Origin: Neopestalotiopsis rosae
Lineage: Eukaryota; Ascomycota; Sordariomycetes; Amphisphaeriales; Sporocadaceae
DNA: 64,000 nt
NCBI GenBank assembly: GCA_023078685.1
Contig: JALGAS010000001.1
Coordinates: 3,844,001-3,908,000, forward strand
Direction of reading: 5' to 3'
Shown here in pieces: positions 46,601 to 57,868 of this stretch. Within the stretch, counting starts at the first letter, position 1; every line of letters begins with the position of its first letter. The translations under genes and the position numbers were made by a program. Below the pieces are notes generated by a model that was not told the origin of the DNA, made no database searches, and saw nothing but the letters and a program-made list of their open reading frames with translations.

Positions 46601-49284
46601 ACACTTTAAGATTTGCCAAATGATACGGAATAAAGCAATGCTCCTCCTGTTTTTATTTCCAATCTTGGCCTTGACAGAGCAGCCCGCACAAGCTAGATCC
46701 CATTTGTGTACAAGCAAACAAGTTATCTCTCACACACTCTCTCTCTACTAAATAAGAAAAAAGTTGCCAAAGCTTTGCTCATCACTGGCCTGACAGACGT
46801 TGCCGCTAGGTAATCTACCGCACACCAAGCCGCCAGGCCGTCCTGCCACATCGCCACTAAAAGAAGAGCCTTCGCGGGGTGTGTCACCTTAAAACGGGAA
46901 GCTTTGAATCATGTTTGCAGTAAGAGTGTAGACTAAGTCTCTTTCATGATTCTGTTTGCTGCTCATCTTCTCTGCTACCTGCAGTAGATATTCCTCTTCT
47001 TTTTCTCCTTTCGGTGATCGCTGTGGTGCATCGACTGCAAACGCGAAGCTATTCTCCGGAGCTTCCTGCTCCCCAGCAAGCCCAGAGGAAAAATATAGCT
47101 GCCTAGAGCTAAGTATACACAATATGTACCCACCGTGCCCACCTCCCTACCGCGTTTATACCGTAGGATTCAAGGGAAAGTATTGGAGCCGAAATTGCAG
47201 AGTCGACATTGGGCAATAATCATTGGCATAAACCAGCTACCCACCAACTTCCCAGTTTGTGGCCCCTCAATTTATCTTGTCCATCCATCATTAAAGGGCC
47301 GGGTCAACCAGAAACAAGTCCGCGCCAGAAGCCTGGAGCCAGCCAGGAGCCAGATCAGCCAGACAAGCCAGAAGCCGGGGCCGACGACCGCTCCGACCGG
47401 TGGATCTCTGATTCGTAACGACGCTATTCTGAGAACTCAATATGGAGGGGGGCTCGGCGGGGGGCCTCCCTCGTCCCCTTGATGGTGCCACTGTCTCTGG
47501 CCCATGTCCAGACTATCTGATTGACAGCGGAGCCCTGTAGCCAGACTAGGGAGTGGGCCTCATCAGTCGTTCGCCTGTGCTGCTGTATCATCGCTATTTG
47601 AATGGCACCAGGCAAATGGAGCTCCGTCCATTGTGGGCTTTCGGCCTCTTGAGGTAGCGCGTACCACTCAGCCGCAGAGATAACAGGGCTGTCCACAGGC
47701 TTGCCTGACAATCTGCCACCTTGCTGACGAGGCACCCAAGTTCTACATACGCTAAGCCTCTAAAGCGGCACGATCCGGATAGTTGAGCAGGGCAGGCATG
47801 GCAATGGCATAGAACTAAAATCCCAACGTCGTCGTCTTCCGTCTAACGTCTTGATGGTCATCATCATGCTGCGGTAGAGAAAATTGCTTTTAGCATGATA
47901 TTCGAGCAGAAGTTTGCGCACTGGTGCCACATTGTTATATTAGCGAGAAAAATTACTATTCTCGGGGTATTCTACTGAAATTTTTCTCTAATCTTGGAAA
48001 CCAATATTTATAAACTAGTTTTATTCCCGGTCGCCGTGCGCAAAGATCTGCTTGGTCAAAATACCTCCCCGTGCAACCTGAAGACTGTTGAATAATCTCG
48101 AAAGTAGTGCATTCAAGACTCTTGTCGTCAATATCACGATCATTGCCAACTTGTTCAAGTCCTGGTGATGGATTGGTTATCCTACAACCACTACTTCCAG
48201 AGATCATGGTAACCCGGGTGACGTTCGTTGGATATCTGAACGCCGTGTATCATGGTTATCATAAGGATATACATCGACTGCTTTCGTCGGTGCATTCGGA
48301 TGTGGTTCCTAGCCTCTTTTAGAAATGGCAAGCTAACTATTGGCCTTTACATATACAGTCACTGGTGAACCATCATGTGCTCGCTGTGGAGTATTGACTG
48401 ACTACTCTTGATGATCCGAGAGCTTGGACAGATCCCAGTTTGATATTTCCGAGTCTCAAATATGGTGGTGCAATGCATAGACAGACATGAGGTCTGGCAC
48501 TTGAAAAGTACCTTCGTTATGTTCAATGTCATTGGCGAAACTCGAACATATCATAACACTGACCTACACTGCAGCACCAAGTGAATTCTATCCAAGCAAG
48601 ACACATGTTTCTTGAAGGAGTCCGTCTCAGTCGTTATCTTGGATATCCTCTGAGCTTGACGAGCGTTGTCTATAGCACGGCGTTGCCAGGCATATTTACA
48701 CTTCAAGGGCTGCTTGTCTTATTGATTAGCTGGGTTGCCATTCTATTGGACTCGTCAAGAAAGGCTTATCGACACGATTTGTTGCTGCTGGTGGTTACAT
48801 GGCAGGTGAAGTATGGACCTGACAATGACTAATGTGATCGGCCTATGAACTCTGTACGTGATTGTATAAAGTATAACATCGAGTCATCGATACGGGCTGT
48901 ACAATATTTACTCATTCAATATCCGCGCTTAGGCTTGCTTACAGTCGCATATTTACTGTGGCCACTGCCAATGAATTAGTAAAATAAATGGCATCTCAAA
49001 GCTAATCCGTGCATTCAAGGTGGTTATGATCAGCAGAAAATAGAGGCTTCATCATAAAGTTGATCTCTACCTAACTAGTCCTGCGAAAGGAGGGTCCCGT
49101 CCAGAATAGCGTCGTTGCCCCTCCAACCAACGTAGCGACCAATAAATTCAACTTCTGCCACCAACTCACAGCAAGCAACGACAAACAGATTTTGCCAGAC
49201 TCAACCACTACTATAACGGAAAACAAAAGGGATATAAGAATTGATAGGACCGCAAATATCGCTCCTCAGCACAAAATAGGAGTC
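43621..49284. other. Gene-poor block between FKS1 and the GCNA-like gene
   Basis: About 5.6 kb with no ORF I can attach to a family. The longest open frames, 161 codons at 45852-46337 (+) and 103 codons at 47424-47735 (-), have no recognisable motifs. Base composition varies: a GC-rich patch at 47280-47520 contains imperfect AGCCAG/CCAGAAGCC units, and 47850-49060 is AT-rich. It may hold decayed transposon or gene remnants or an unrecognised ncRNA. No terminal repeats or tRNA gene were found by eye. Confidence 0.45.
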
Positions 49285-51309
49285 ATGGCGTGGGGAGAAT
49301 TGATGAGCAGCGATGACGAATTTCCAGACCTGCAAGTGGTTGCCAAGCGCGTCCGACAGCCCAAGCTGCCAGCAGCACAGTCAGGGTCAGCCACAGCTAG
49401 CAAGGAGGACTTCCCGGCAAAAGAGAACAAATCCGCAGCCAGAAGGCTCATCAAGCCATCGGTGTCCGCCTCTCTAACAAATGGGACGCCGCTACGTCGG
49501 CGGAAACTTGTCGACTCTGAGCCTCTCGACAACCCGCTCTTTCGAAAATGGAGTGCAGACCTTACAGAGCCAAAGGCTAAGACATCTCGAGTCTCCAGTC
49601 GAGAGACCAGACCAAAAACGCTCAGTGCCTATAGAGCAGAGCATGTAGACTCCGATGAAGCATCAGAGGAATCCGATGACGACGTGGTTGTGCGGCGAAG
49701 ACAACCAACGAGGCCTGCCACTCGAAAGCCACAAAAGCAGCGCGCCGATAGCTTGATCAAGACGGAAGCTGTTTTATCAGTCACCGAGCTGGACGATGAG
49801 GGCAAGTCCGTAATGGAGACGCTTGAGATATCTGCCATCATTTCAGAAGGTGGCGAACAGTCCAGCGACGATGAGGAGTCTGAGTTTGTAACAGCCTTGT
49901 CAGACGGTCTGGAGGCTGGCTCCGAATCCAACTCCGACTCTGAATACCAATCCCCCGGAGGTTCTGACGTCTCTTCCGAGGCAAGCCGACCAACAAGTCC
50001 CAGCATGCGGACCTTGGCAACTGCACGGCTGCCTCCGCCACAGGCTCGCCCCAAAAGGAGCATTCCGGCAACCAAAACTGAGCGGGAGAAGGATTTCAAG
50101 GACGCCGACGATAATCAGGAACCCGACATGCCAAGTACGCCACCCAAAAGAAACTCAAGGCCGACATACGCAACAGCACAAGACATTGAGAATCACTTTC
50201 AGAAGCTCCGGCTCTACGCAGAAGAGCTAGATGACGTGCCAGAACCAAAGCCCAGCACGCAACTAGAGCCAATGACCCCCAGAAAGACGCTGCAGGCATC
50301 GCCAAGGAAAGCACCCAAAATCCCCCCTTCGCCATGGAAAGCCGAACACAAGGAATTCTGGGATGTTGGCATACAAAACGAATGGATAGACAAGCACTCA
50401 CCTGCCAAGCGCGGTCCCCAGAAGCTCGACCTTACTGCAGGTGCTGACAAGAAGGTTACATTAAAGCAAAAGTACGGTACGAGTCCGGAGAAGAAAACTG
50501 CCAAGAAAGCGTTTGAGCAAACGAGGGAGAAGATGGCGCACGACTTCCTCCACGAGCTCGATGAGCGCGTCACCGCGGGTCAGCTGTCACAACTCACCGC
50601 CGCTACTGGCGGGCTTCAGATTAAATGGTCCAGCTCACTGCAGACCACAGCTGGCAGGGCTCATTGGAAATGCAAAGAAGTGACCACCAAGACCCAGCAG
50701 CCCGACGGCGAGGTCAAGTCAGTCAAGGAGCGGCGGCACGAGGGCTGGATTGAGTTGGCCGCCAAGGTCCTCAACAACGAGGATGACCTCATGAACACGG
50801 TCGCGCATGAATTTTGCCATCTTGCTGTCTTCATGCTCAACGGCAAGCCCAAGTTCGCCCATGGTGCCGAGTTCAAGGCGTGGGGCCAAAAATGTATGGA
50901 TGCATTCCACAGCCGCGGCATCGTTGTCACCACCAAGCACAACTATGAGATTGACTTCAAATTCATCTGGCGTTGCGTCGACTGCACCTGCGAGGTGAAG
51001 CGGCACTCAAAGAGCGTGAATCCCGAGAAGCAGCGATGCGGACGATGCCGCGGTATCTTGGAGCAGGTCAAACCGGTTCCACGGGCCAACGGCAAGGGAC
51101 GAACTGCGTATCAGGAGTTCGTGAGCAAGGAGATGAAGGATCTCAAGGCTGAGGGCAAAGCGCTGAACTTCAAGGAGATGATGGCAATCGTATCAGCACG
51201 TTGGAAGGCACAGCAAGAAGGAAACAAGACCAATCCCGGTGACAAACAATTACAGGCCCTGGAACAGGAGCTCGAGGGTCTCGAGGTTACAGATCTCACT
51301 TCCGACTGA
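49285..51309 (+). CDS. GCNA/ACRC-type SprT-like metalloprotease
   Basis: One exon of 674 codons from the first in-frame ATG at 49285 (MAWGELMSSDDEFPDLQ); upstream in-frame codons lack an ATG. Residues 1-400 are disordered, rich in Ser, Asp, Glu and Pro, with SxDDEE-type acidic clusters. The SprT-like domain covers about 430-600 and holds the zinc-protease motif HEFCH at about 508-512. A zinc ribbon follows (WRCVDCTCEV and QRCGRCRG). The C-terminal TAYQEFVSKEMKDLKAEGK segment through SARWK resembles an HMG box. Disordered acidic region, SprT, zinc finger and HMG box together is the layout of GCNA/ACRC proteins, which remove DNA-protein crosslinks, notably in germ cells of animals. A role in DNA-protein crosslink repair or SUMO-linked genome stability is inferred. 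Confidence 0.9.
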   Translation: MAWGELMSSDDEFPDLQVVAKRVRQPKLPAAQSGSATASKEDFPAKENKSAARRLIKPSVSASLTNGTPLRRRKLVDSEPLDNPLFRKWSADLTEPKAKTSRVSSRETRPKTLSAYRAEHVDSDEASEESDDDVVVRRRQPTRPATRKPQKQRADSLIKTEAVLSVTELDDEGKSVMETLEISAIISEGGEQSSDDEESEFVTALSDGLEAGSESNSDSEYQSPGGSDVSSEASRPTSPSMRTLATARLPPPQARPKRSIPATKTEREKDFKDADDNQEPDMPSTPPKRNSRPTYATAQDIENHFQKLRLYAEELDDVPEPKPSTQLEPMTPRKTLQASPRKAPKIPPSPWKAEHKEFWDVGIQNEWIDKHSPAKRGPQKLDLTAGADKKVTLKQKYGTSPEKKTAKKAFEQTREKMAHDFLHELDERVTAGQLSQLTAATGGLQIKWSSSLQTTAGRAHWKCKEVTTKTQQPDGEVKSVKERRHEGWIELAAKVLNNEDDLMNTVAHEFCHLAVFMLNGKPKFAHGAEFKAWGQKCMDAFHSRGIVVTTKHNYEIDFKFIWRCVDCTCEVKRHSKSVNPEKQRCGRCRGILEQVKPVPRANGKGRTAYQEFVSKEMKDLKAEGKALNFKEMMAIVSARWKAQQEGNKTNPGDKQLQALEQELEGLEVTDLTSD

Positions 51310-51768
51310 GATGTCGTGACCTGTTCCAGCTGCGTGTTACCTCCGTCCCAGTGTGTATACTATTTGTGAGAAGCATTTACAGGTGGTTTTGGGCGTTGAA
51401 CAGGGTTTGGATGCATTATTAGACTTATACGCTTGATATTCTTGTCGTCATAATCGTTATTGGCTATAGCTCAATCTGGAGCCGCCATATTATCTGCCAT
51501 CTGCTTGCCGTGCATCGCAGCCAGGCTTCGACTTCCTCGACTATAAGACCAGTAGGCGCGAGAAAAGGAAAGAAGAAAAACGGGTATTCCGTAACCCAAT
51601 AAATGACCAGAACGTAATATGCATCCCGGACGATCCAAGCTGATAGGAGTCGTAAAAGTCATGAGCACACAATTTGGCACAGGTAATGTATCTTCCCTTT
51701 GCGGCGCCCCAAGCCGCTTCGATATGCAGTCTGTCGCAGTGTAACGACGCACATAATTCCATCTCTTA
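51310..51768. other. Convergent intergenic region (GCNA-like and MOG1 3' ends)
   Basis: 459 bp of presumed 3' UTRs. Short minus-strand frames here continue no gene. Nothing else recognised. Confidence 0.5.
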
Positions 51769-52697
51769 TTATATTTCAGCGAAAAGACCCCAGTCCTTGA
51801 CCTTGAAGGTCTCCCATATCTTGGCGGCATAGTCAACGGCGTCGCCAATCAGTTTACCCTGCTTTCCCAGCTCCAGGTCGACATCTTCTTCATCATATTC
51901 CCCCTTGATATGTGGCACATTGATGGTAATTAGGATATCGGTCATCTCGCGCTCGAGGCGTACCAAGGTCATGATGAGAGCAGTAAAGTCGGGTGATGAT
52001 CTTCTCTCGGTCTCGGGGCTCGCTCTCGGTGCCATGGTTGCGATGAGTGTGTATGCTGGGATGTCCTCGCTGTCACGGAGTTTCAAATTTTAGCAGGGAA
52101 ATGACACATTGTTTTTCATGTAATCAAAGCAGCTATGCCGAGGAGTCGCAGCCTCTCCAGTATTCTGAAGAGTTCTGAAGGACATTGTGCAAGGGGGGTA
52201 CATAGACGAATGAATGAATGAATGAATAGGTAGACAAGTAAGTGATTATGGGTATGGGGTTCAGGCATATAAACGTACTCGAGTCGCGAGAATAGCGTCG
52301 GGGTGGTATTCCAGACCTTGACGCGATCAATGTCGTCGCCAACGACCTCCTCCAAGTGTGTGGTAAGGGCGCGACCGTCGATCTCGGGCGAGCTGCCCTT
52401 TTCGCCTATGCGCTCGTTGATATCGAAGACGATGCTGGTAAAGCCATCCTTGTCGATCCAAACCTCCTGGTGGTCGGGGACTTCTCGGATCTGGCTGTCA
52501 TAGTGGCCCTCAAGTCAGCTTAGCTGCGCAAATCATGCGCGCACACAGTTGTTCGCCCATGTGCAGAACCACAGAGCAGAAAGTGTGCGCCTGTTGGAAG
52601 GGGTTTGTTTTTGGTCATACCTGACATCGGCAAAGTTGGCCGGCAGGTCGCAAACAAGGGCGCCGCCGTACAGAGGAGTGCTCTTGTAAGAGGGCAT
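51769..52697 (-). CDS. MOG1: Mog1-family nuclear import factor (Ran-binding)
   Basis: Three exons on the minus strand, 52697-52621, 52494-52279 and 52069-51769; 197 aa. Both junctions are phase 2 (donors GTATGA and GTACGT, acceptors GACAG). The N-terminus MPSYKSTPLYGGALVCDLPA, then NFADVSQIREVPDHQEVW, is the typical Mog1 opening, in which LYGGA is followed by the VPDxQEVW motif. Downstream signatures are FDINERIG and LVRLEREMTDILITINVPH. Mog1 binds Ran (Gsp1) and promotes nucleotide release, supporting nuclear protein import. The fold is Mog1/PsbP-like. Intron 2 (209 bp) carries a GAAT repeat. Confidence 0.93.
52208..52227 (+). repeat. GAAT microsatellite in MOG1 intron 2
   Basis: Five perfect GAAT units inside the second intron of MOG1, well away from its splice sites. 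Confidence 0.8.
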
Positions 52698-53008
52698 CGT
52701 GCGCGGTGGTGTCGCAAAAGCTCTTCAGCGGGGTTCGGAAGAAGAACGAAAGGTCAAATGACAGAAGCAAACAAGGTACTTCTCAAGGTCGTGTAATCAA
52801 TAGAGTCAAGTGATGACTTTGCGTATCGCGGATGGTTGTTTTCACTAAGAGATCGAAGTTATTTCACTACTAGTAGGCAGGAAGGTAATGTAGGTTGGCA
52901 GGCACCCAAAAGCTGTACATGTATCCAAGGACTTGTGCCCCTCCATAGTTGGTGAGGCAGCACTTTATTCAACATGCGATGCGACTACCACCACCCGCGA
53001 CCGATGAC

Positions 53009-53032
53009 GCATTGCTTGGCGCAGTGGTAGTG
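53009..53032 (+). repeat. tRNA A-box-like motif, copy 1
   Basis: GCATT, then two bases, then TTGGCGCAGTGGTAGTG, which resembles the D-arm/A box of eukaryotic tRNA-Trp or elongator tRNA-Met. No B box follows at tRNA distance. The same 17-mer recurs 537 bp downstream. Confidence 0.4.
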
Positions 53033-53547
53033 GTGCAGTTTAGGTACCCAAATTAGGTACCTACGTACCCAAAAATGTTACGGCTTAAAGTACATAGTCT
53101 CAACGGCCACAAGAAAGTGCGCAATGCTGAAGTTCTCTCAACCGTAAGATGCCAGAGAACCTATTCATCGGTTCATAGAAGTAATGACAGCAAGCAGGGC
53201 GATTCAACATGTTCCAAATGCGAGTGTAAGGCGCTTAGTACGTCTACATGCTTGGAATTCAAGAGGTGGGTCAGAACCACTTTTTGTTGAGGTGTCATAG
53301 TTTACAATAAGCGGTCACTGTTTTAGGAGCTTGGACGTTATATTTCAACAAGAATCATGCCTTTTACCTGACTCTTCGATTTAATGCCAAACTTCGCTCC
53401 GTTACTCAATCTTTGGAACATACCTCAAGCAATTCTGTATTGCTTTTTGCTTTTTCTTTCTTTTCTTCTGCTTCTCGTTCCGTCCTGTCAGCGTGCCGTG
53501 GTTGGAAATGCCAGGGCAGCGGTACAGTCACGCCACACCAGCTTTTT

Positions 53548-53622
53548 GCATTTTGGCGCAGTGGTAGTGTTAGTGTTAAGCGTGGGTCGGTTAGCTCAGG
53601 TCGCGGGTTCAATTTTTATGGT
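53548..53622 (+). repeat. Degenerate tRNA-like / SINE-like relic (A-box copy 2 plus B-box-like motif)
   Basis: GCATT followed by TTGGCGCAGTGGTAGTG at 53553-53569, then GGTTCAA at 53606-53612 and a T run. Order and spacing resemble the internal RNA polymerase III promoter of a tRNA. However, the T stem and acceptor stem do not pair, so it is not a functional tRNA gene. It could be a decayed tRNA or the head of a tRNA-derived SINE. Confidence 0.35.
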
Positions 53623-54887
53623 CCTGAGTATTCATGGCTTTTCTTTTAAGGTCTGACTGAGGGTGCTTGCTATACGATTCATTGGTAGAAGTATGCATTA
53701 CTTCATCATTCTTTTGTCTTTGCTTCACTGCGTTAGCTGTTAGCGTCCTGTTTTTTGGCTTATTATCGCATTGCTATTCATATATCAAGCTGTTCTCAGA
53801 ACACTTTAGGATGGTCAGTCGGTGTCCTTGACATCACTTCAAACATTTACAAACGTTCCTGTTTCATTAATTTATCCGCAAAGCACACATAATTGTCGTG
53901 AGGTGTGTCATTTGCTCTGAGTTTGAGCCGAGACGAACCATCCAGCTGACTTATCGCGACTGTCTCTGGGGATGGATACGGATAAGCGGATGTTTACTGC
54001 AGAAACTTGCAAGGTCTCTCGGTCTACAGAATGACAGACTAAGCACTAGAGGAAAGACAAATATTTACTCAGAGTCCCAGTTGAGTAGTGGTTCCTGATA
54101 GACATTATTATGATCCTTGTGCTGTCCTCGTTTGATGCTTATTAACAACTATCTGACTACATCTTTGAAGTAAACGTCTGTGAACTCCGCATAAACATAT
54201 GGTGAACTTTCTGTTAGTTGCTGTTGTTCTTCATAGCTATGATACGGATAGAAAAAAGTAATTTTAGAATAAAATTAAGTACGAAAAGAAAGCTACGAAC
54301 GGATATTCTTGCTATTTTAGTTTATGTATGATGAGTTACAGTCAAGCAGAATATTTCTTCTCCCAGATACATACTTGATGTCAGGCACCAAGGCCTCCTT
54401 ATAGAGCATGGATCTAGAATTGTAGATTTTGTATCATTTTCTTAGAGTGAAATGTTTTGCTAAATAATATGCCACTACTACAGTCATTGACTGGTGAATA
54501 TATCATGCTTTTCCCACAACAAACTCAAACTCTCCTGCCGAGCAGCGATGGAGCTTCATCTCAAACAAAATACCCGAGGGCAAGTTAATTCATTCTTGAG
54601 TTGATCCAGCGACTTCTCTGGGTTGGGTCCCTGTGGTGCTTGTCCATTTGTGCCCCTGGAATTAGGACTCATGATACCAACGAGAAATCCATAAGCCACC
54701 AAGACTCTGGACTCCCAATGGCCGATGACCGTATGAATGATTGTTCGAGGATCGTGTCCTAAATATTATTTTCGAAGCAGTTAATAGCACTCACTGGGAT
54801 CGAGCCATCGGCGGTACGTCCCGTATCAGAATCATCCCCGAAGCCACCTGAAGCACGGTGTGCTACCTCTGTATAGTATTTTCTTGT

Positions 54888-55473
54888 TCAATTCTGGATC
54901 TTTGTACCATTCTGATGCTTCATGTCTTGGTATTTGAGTCCAATATGATATGGAGGATGATCGCTCCTTGGTATTTCGCTGTGGTCGAACTGAACTTGCT
55001 GGAGGCTTGTTGCCTCGGTATGCGGTCTGCTCGGAGCTGAGCTTGGAACAGATCTTGGTCCGGTCATTCGGGTATCGCGCAGCACAGCCTATACCAGTCG
55101 GTTAGTCCACAAACGTCGCCACACGCTCCCGTGAAACGTACGGATTCTTTATTATGTATTCCTCGTCCAATGGGGATAGCGGCAAGGGCTCTGCTCGGCA
55201 TACGCTCCCACCATTGAAATAGATCCTCTGGCTCCGAGTCAACGGCGGCGCGAAGCAAAGTCGAGTCCCATAATGAAAAAAGTGACCATCTGACTGTTTC
55301 CCTTGTCAGTCCACGTATCGACGATTCACCATTATATTCAAGAGCAACAACACGAATGTTGAAAGCATGGGAGGGGAGAAGATTGCATACAGTATAAATC
55401 TGACCCAGGTTCGGACTACCAAACGATAGATCCCCACCGTCGACAAAGTGATAAGCACAATAAATAGTTTCAT
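54888..55473 (-). pseudogene. Doubtful spliced gene or gene relic with a signal-peptide-like start
   Basis: On the minus strand a TATA-like element (55560-55551) precedes ATG 55473 and a hydrophobic start (MKLFIVLITLSTVG). That frame stays open for only 55 codons. A second frame is open from about 55545 to 55064 and a third from about 55290, so one simple reading does not work. A convincing 53-bp intron lies at 55135-55083: GTACGT donor, GGACTAACC branch, TATAG acceptor. A possible first intron of about 100 bp runs from 55390 (GTATGC) to a CTGAC...AG acceptor near 55290; with it, the frames can be joined down to the stop at 54888. The frame is uncertain and I recognise no family. It is either a small secreted protein gene or a frameshifted remnant. 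Confidence 0.3.
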
Positions 55474-57526
55474 TTTTATGGTTTGGAGTAGGTATGGTTG
55501 ATGATATGTTTGCTGATGACCACAGAATGTCGGAGCAGGTCGATGCGGAGCCTTTATACTATGCCATGTTGACGTGACATGCGTTACCGTTCCTCATAAC
55601 CAGCTCCATAAGACTCATGATTTCTCAAAGCTGGACTATTATTGTCTTGAGGGGGCTTGGGAAGTACACAGCTCTCGAGGTTGATGTGTGTCACACAAGC
55701 ACGTGGCAGAGTTCCGGCATGGACAAGGTAGATGGATGTGCTGCAAACCTACGCTACGCCTGGTAGATGCGTCTGGGTACAGGTAAGGCATCTAGATGTT
55801 TTGAAGATGGTGTGTGTGCGTGTGTGCGTGTGTGCCTTGATAGTCTTTTGACTCTCCGTCTGGTTTTGGGCGGCTGCATCCTCGGATCGGTGACGAGCCC
55901 TGGCAAGCCACGGGCGATTATCCTCAAATCTGATGGTCGCGTGGCTCGATAGTGTTGCTGCAAGGGACCGCAGGCGTGGTCTCTTATTGTGGTTGGCTGT
56001 TTTCTGGCCCCGACATTTATTGACTTAGACGAGGATTCAAGAGCCAGATAAGACGTGTCCCGATTTGGTGGCACTGATGAGCCATCATTGGTCTGAGCCG
56101 TGCTGTGCGACCATATAGACGACTCCTGATTCTTCTTTTCTTGCTTCGGGAACATGGGGAGACGTTTGTGGCACTGAAACATGCCGGCGGCGTGGCATCG
56201 ATTCGTGATTTACCTCTGACCAAGCCTCGATTCCATCATCATCGTTGTAAGACGGCTGATTTACCGACGAATATTATTTTAATATTATTCGTTTCGAAGG
56301 AGGGTGGAAGGCTAGCCAGAAACCATAACGCAAACACTTGGGAGGGGCATAGAAGCATGTCCATACTTGGTGTACACTGATAATGCAGTGAGCATGCGTG
56401 TATCATCATTGGTAGGACAGACAAATATAGCGAGTCCCTTGCATAAAAGGATTCATCCATCATGTAAGTAGTGTTCCAATTATTGTCAAGAATATAGCAC
56501 ACATGAACACGATTTCCACGTTTTTGAACTAACATGTCGGTTTACTGTTGGGTGTTGCCAAAAGTTGATAGCCCAGGCTGACCTGTTGGAGTCAATAAGC
56601 TACATGATATTTGGGGGCTACATTTGCTACACCGAATACATTGAGAGTACCAAACTGTAGCTGCTACTGTACATTTCATCTCAGGTCACCTTCAAGTACT
56701 GCGAACTCTGCTGCCTGCAGTAAGTTGAGTGCCATCAAATCCTCAAAAGTTAGTTGTGTCAGCCGGTCGGTTTCCCCATAGGCATTGACGGTAAGAGTCC
56801 GGCAAGAATTGATTCCATACCCAGAGATGCGATGCATTTTTCAAGAGGCCTTGACATGATGGTCTTTGTTGATTCATGTTATCAGAGGTGCATACCTAAC
56901 CTACATACATTAGTAGCAATGTACCATGTGTTGATGCATCAATGATGTGGAGCCCTTCAAGTGCTCTGCGTCAAAATACCTACCTAGTACAGAAACGCAT
57001 CAATTTCGGAGAAATAAATTCAACCCAGCTTGTCACGCCAAAACTGAAATTCATACAAGCCGAGTCCCGACTGGCAATAATAACAAGGAAACGAACAATT
57101 TGCGAAACCTACTCATTACTATTCACGTCTACATACATACATACATTATTCGTCGTCCACCGCCACCGCCAGGCATCGTATTTCTCCATCCGAGGTCACG
57201 CCAAAAATACGACCAGAGAATTTTTCCCACCATTGGAAACTCTGCTCGTGTTCGCCAATATCCTCAAATAAGAAGACTCAAATTCCGTGGTGGCACATTG
57301 CGCAGTCCGTTTATTATTACTATTACAGTACCCTCTTGTCAAATCTTTCCCTTCCCATTTGCGCTAGAGCTAGAGGGGGAGAGAAAATCTCAGCTTGGAA
57401 AGGTAGCTGAGGAAGGCAGAAACGCCGCCACCGTTTTTTTCCCCACGCCCAATTCCAGAGGAGGGAAGGAAAGATAAAAATCAACAGATAACGATTCAGG
57501 AAATAGAAACGAGACCAAAAAGAAAA
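55474..57526. other. Gene-poor region upstream of RSA3
   Basis: About 2 kb. It holds a (GTGTGC)n-like microsatellite at 55810-55834 and a CATA repeat at about 57131-57147. A 142-codon minus ORF at 55754-56182 overlaps the microsatellite and has no motif. The last ~200 bp before RSA3 are likely its leader. Confidence 0.4.
55551..55560 (-). promoter_or_regulatory. TATA-like element before the doubtful secreted-protein gene
   Basis: AGTATAAAGG on the minus strand, about 78 bp before the ATG at 55473. It supports a real or recently lost promoter. Confidence 0.35.
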
Positions 57527-57868
57527 ATGTCCAGCAACAGCAGAAGCAGTACCGGGGCTTCGGCTGAGTTCACCTCTTTTTACCTTCAGCAAGCCACAAA
57601 GGAATTCGCTGAGGATCTGGACAAGGTTCGTAGCGCCGACGACTTCAAGGGCGATGCGCTGCAACTATTGATCCAGGCCTTGAAGCAGGGCACAGCTCTA
57701 CTCCCTTCAGCTGACCAACGCCGCATAGTGGACGCTGGCAAGGCGGTCCAGCTGGAAGATGAGGACCATGACGGACAGGACGAAAACAGCGCCAAGGGTG
57801 TGAGCAGTAGCGGCAGCAGCAGCAGCAGCAGCAGCAATACTACTGGTAATAGCGACGAAGAGGAATGA
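57527..57868 (+). CDS. RSA3: Ribosome assembly protein 3 (Rsa3)
   Basis: A single exon of 113 codons. The core FTSFYLQQATKEFAEDLDKV, followed by RSADDFKGDALQLLIQALKQ and RRIVDAG, is the Rsa3 domain: a helical motif, then the D-K-V-R-x-A-D-D-F signature. The C-terminus is an acidic and poly-Ser tail (a Ser-Gly-Ser run and NSDEEE) built on AGC repeats. Rsa3 is a nucleolar protein associated with pre-60S particles together with the Dbp6 helicase complex. The full domain and the usual small size make the call fairly safe. It is convergent with the LACTB2-like gene. Confidence 0.85.
   Translation: MSSNSRSSTGASAEFTSFYLQQATKEFAEDLDKVRSADDFKGDALQLLIQALKQGTALLPSADQRRIVDAGKAVQLEDEDHDGQDENSAKGVSSSGSSSSSSSNTTGNSDEEE

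Larger units (their letters stand above)
52698..54887. other. Gene-poor region upstream of MOG1
   Basis: About 2.2 kb. It contains two copies of a tRNA D-arm-like sequence (annotated separately), a pyrimidine run at 53440-53480 and an AT-rich stretch at 54100-54480. No protein gene recognised. Confidence 0.4.

Noticed and set aside
55754..56182. 142-codon minus-strand ORF
   Set aside because: It crosses a GTGTGC microsatellite and shows no motif; probably chance.
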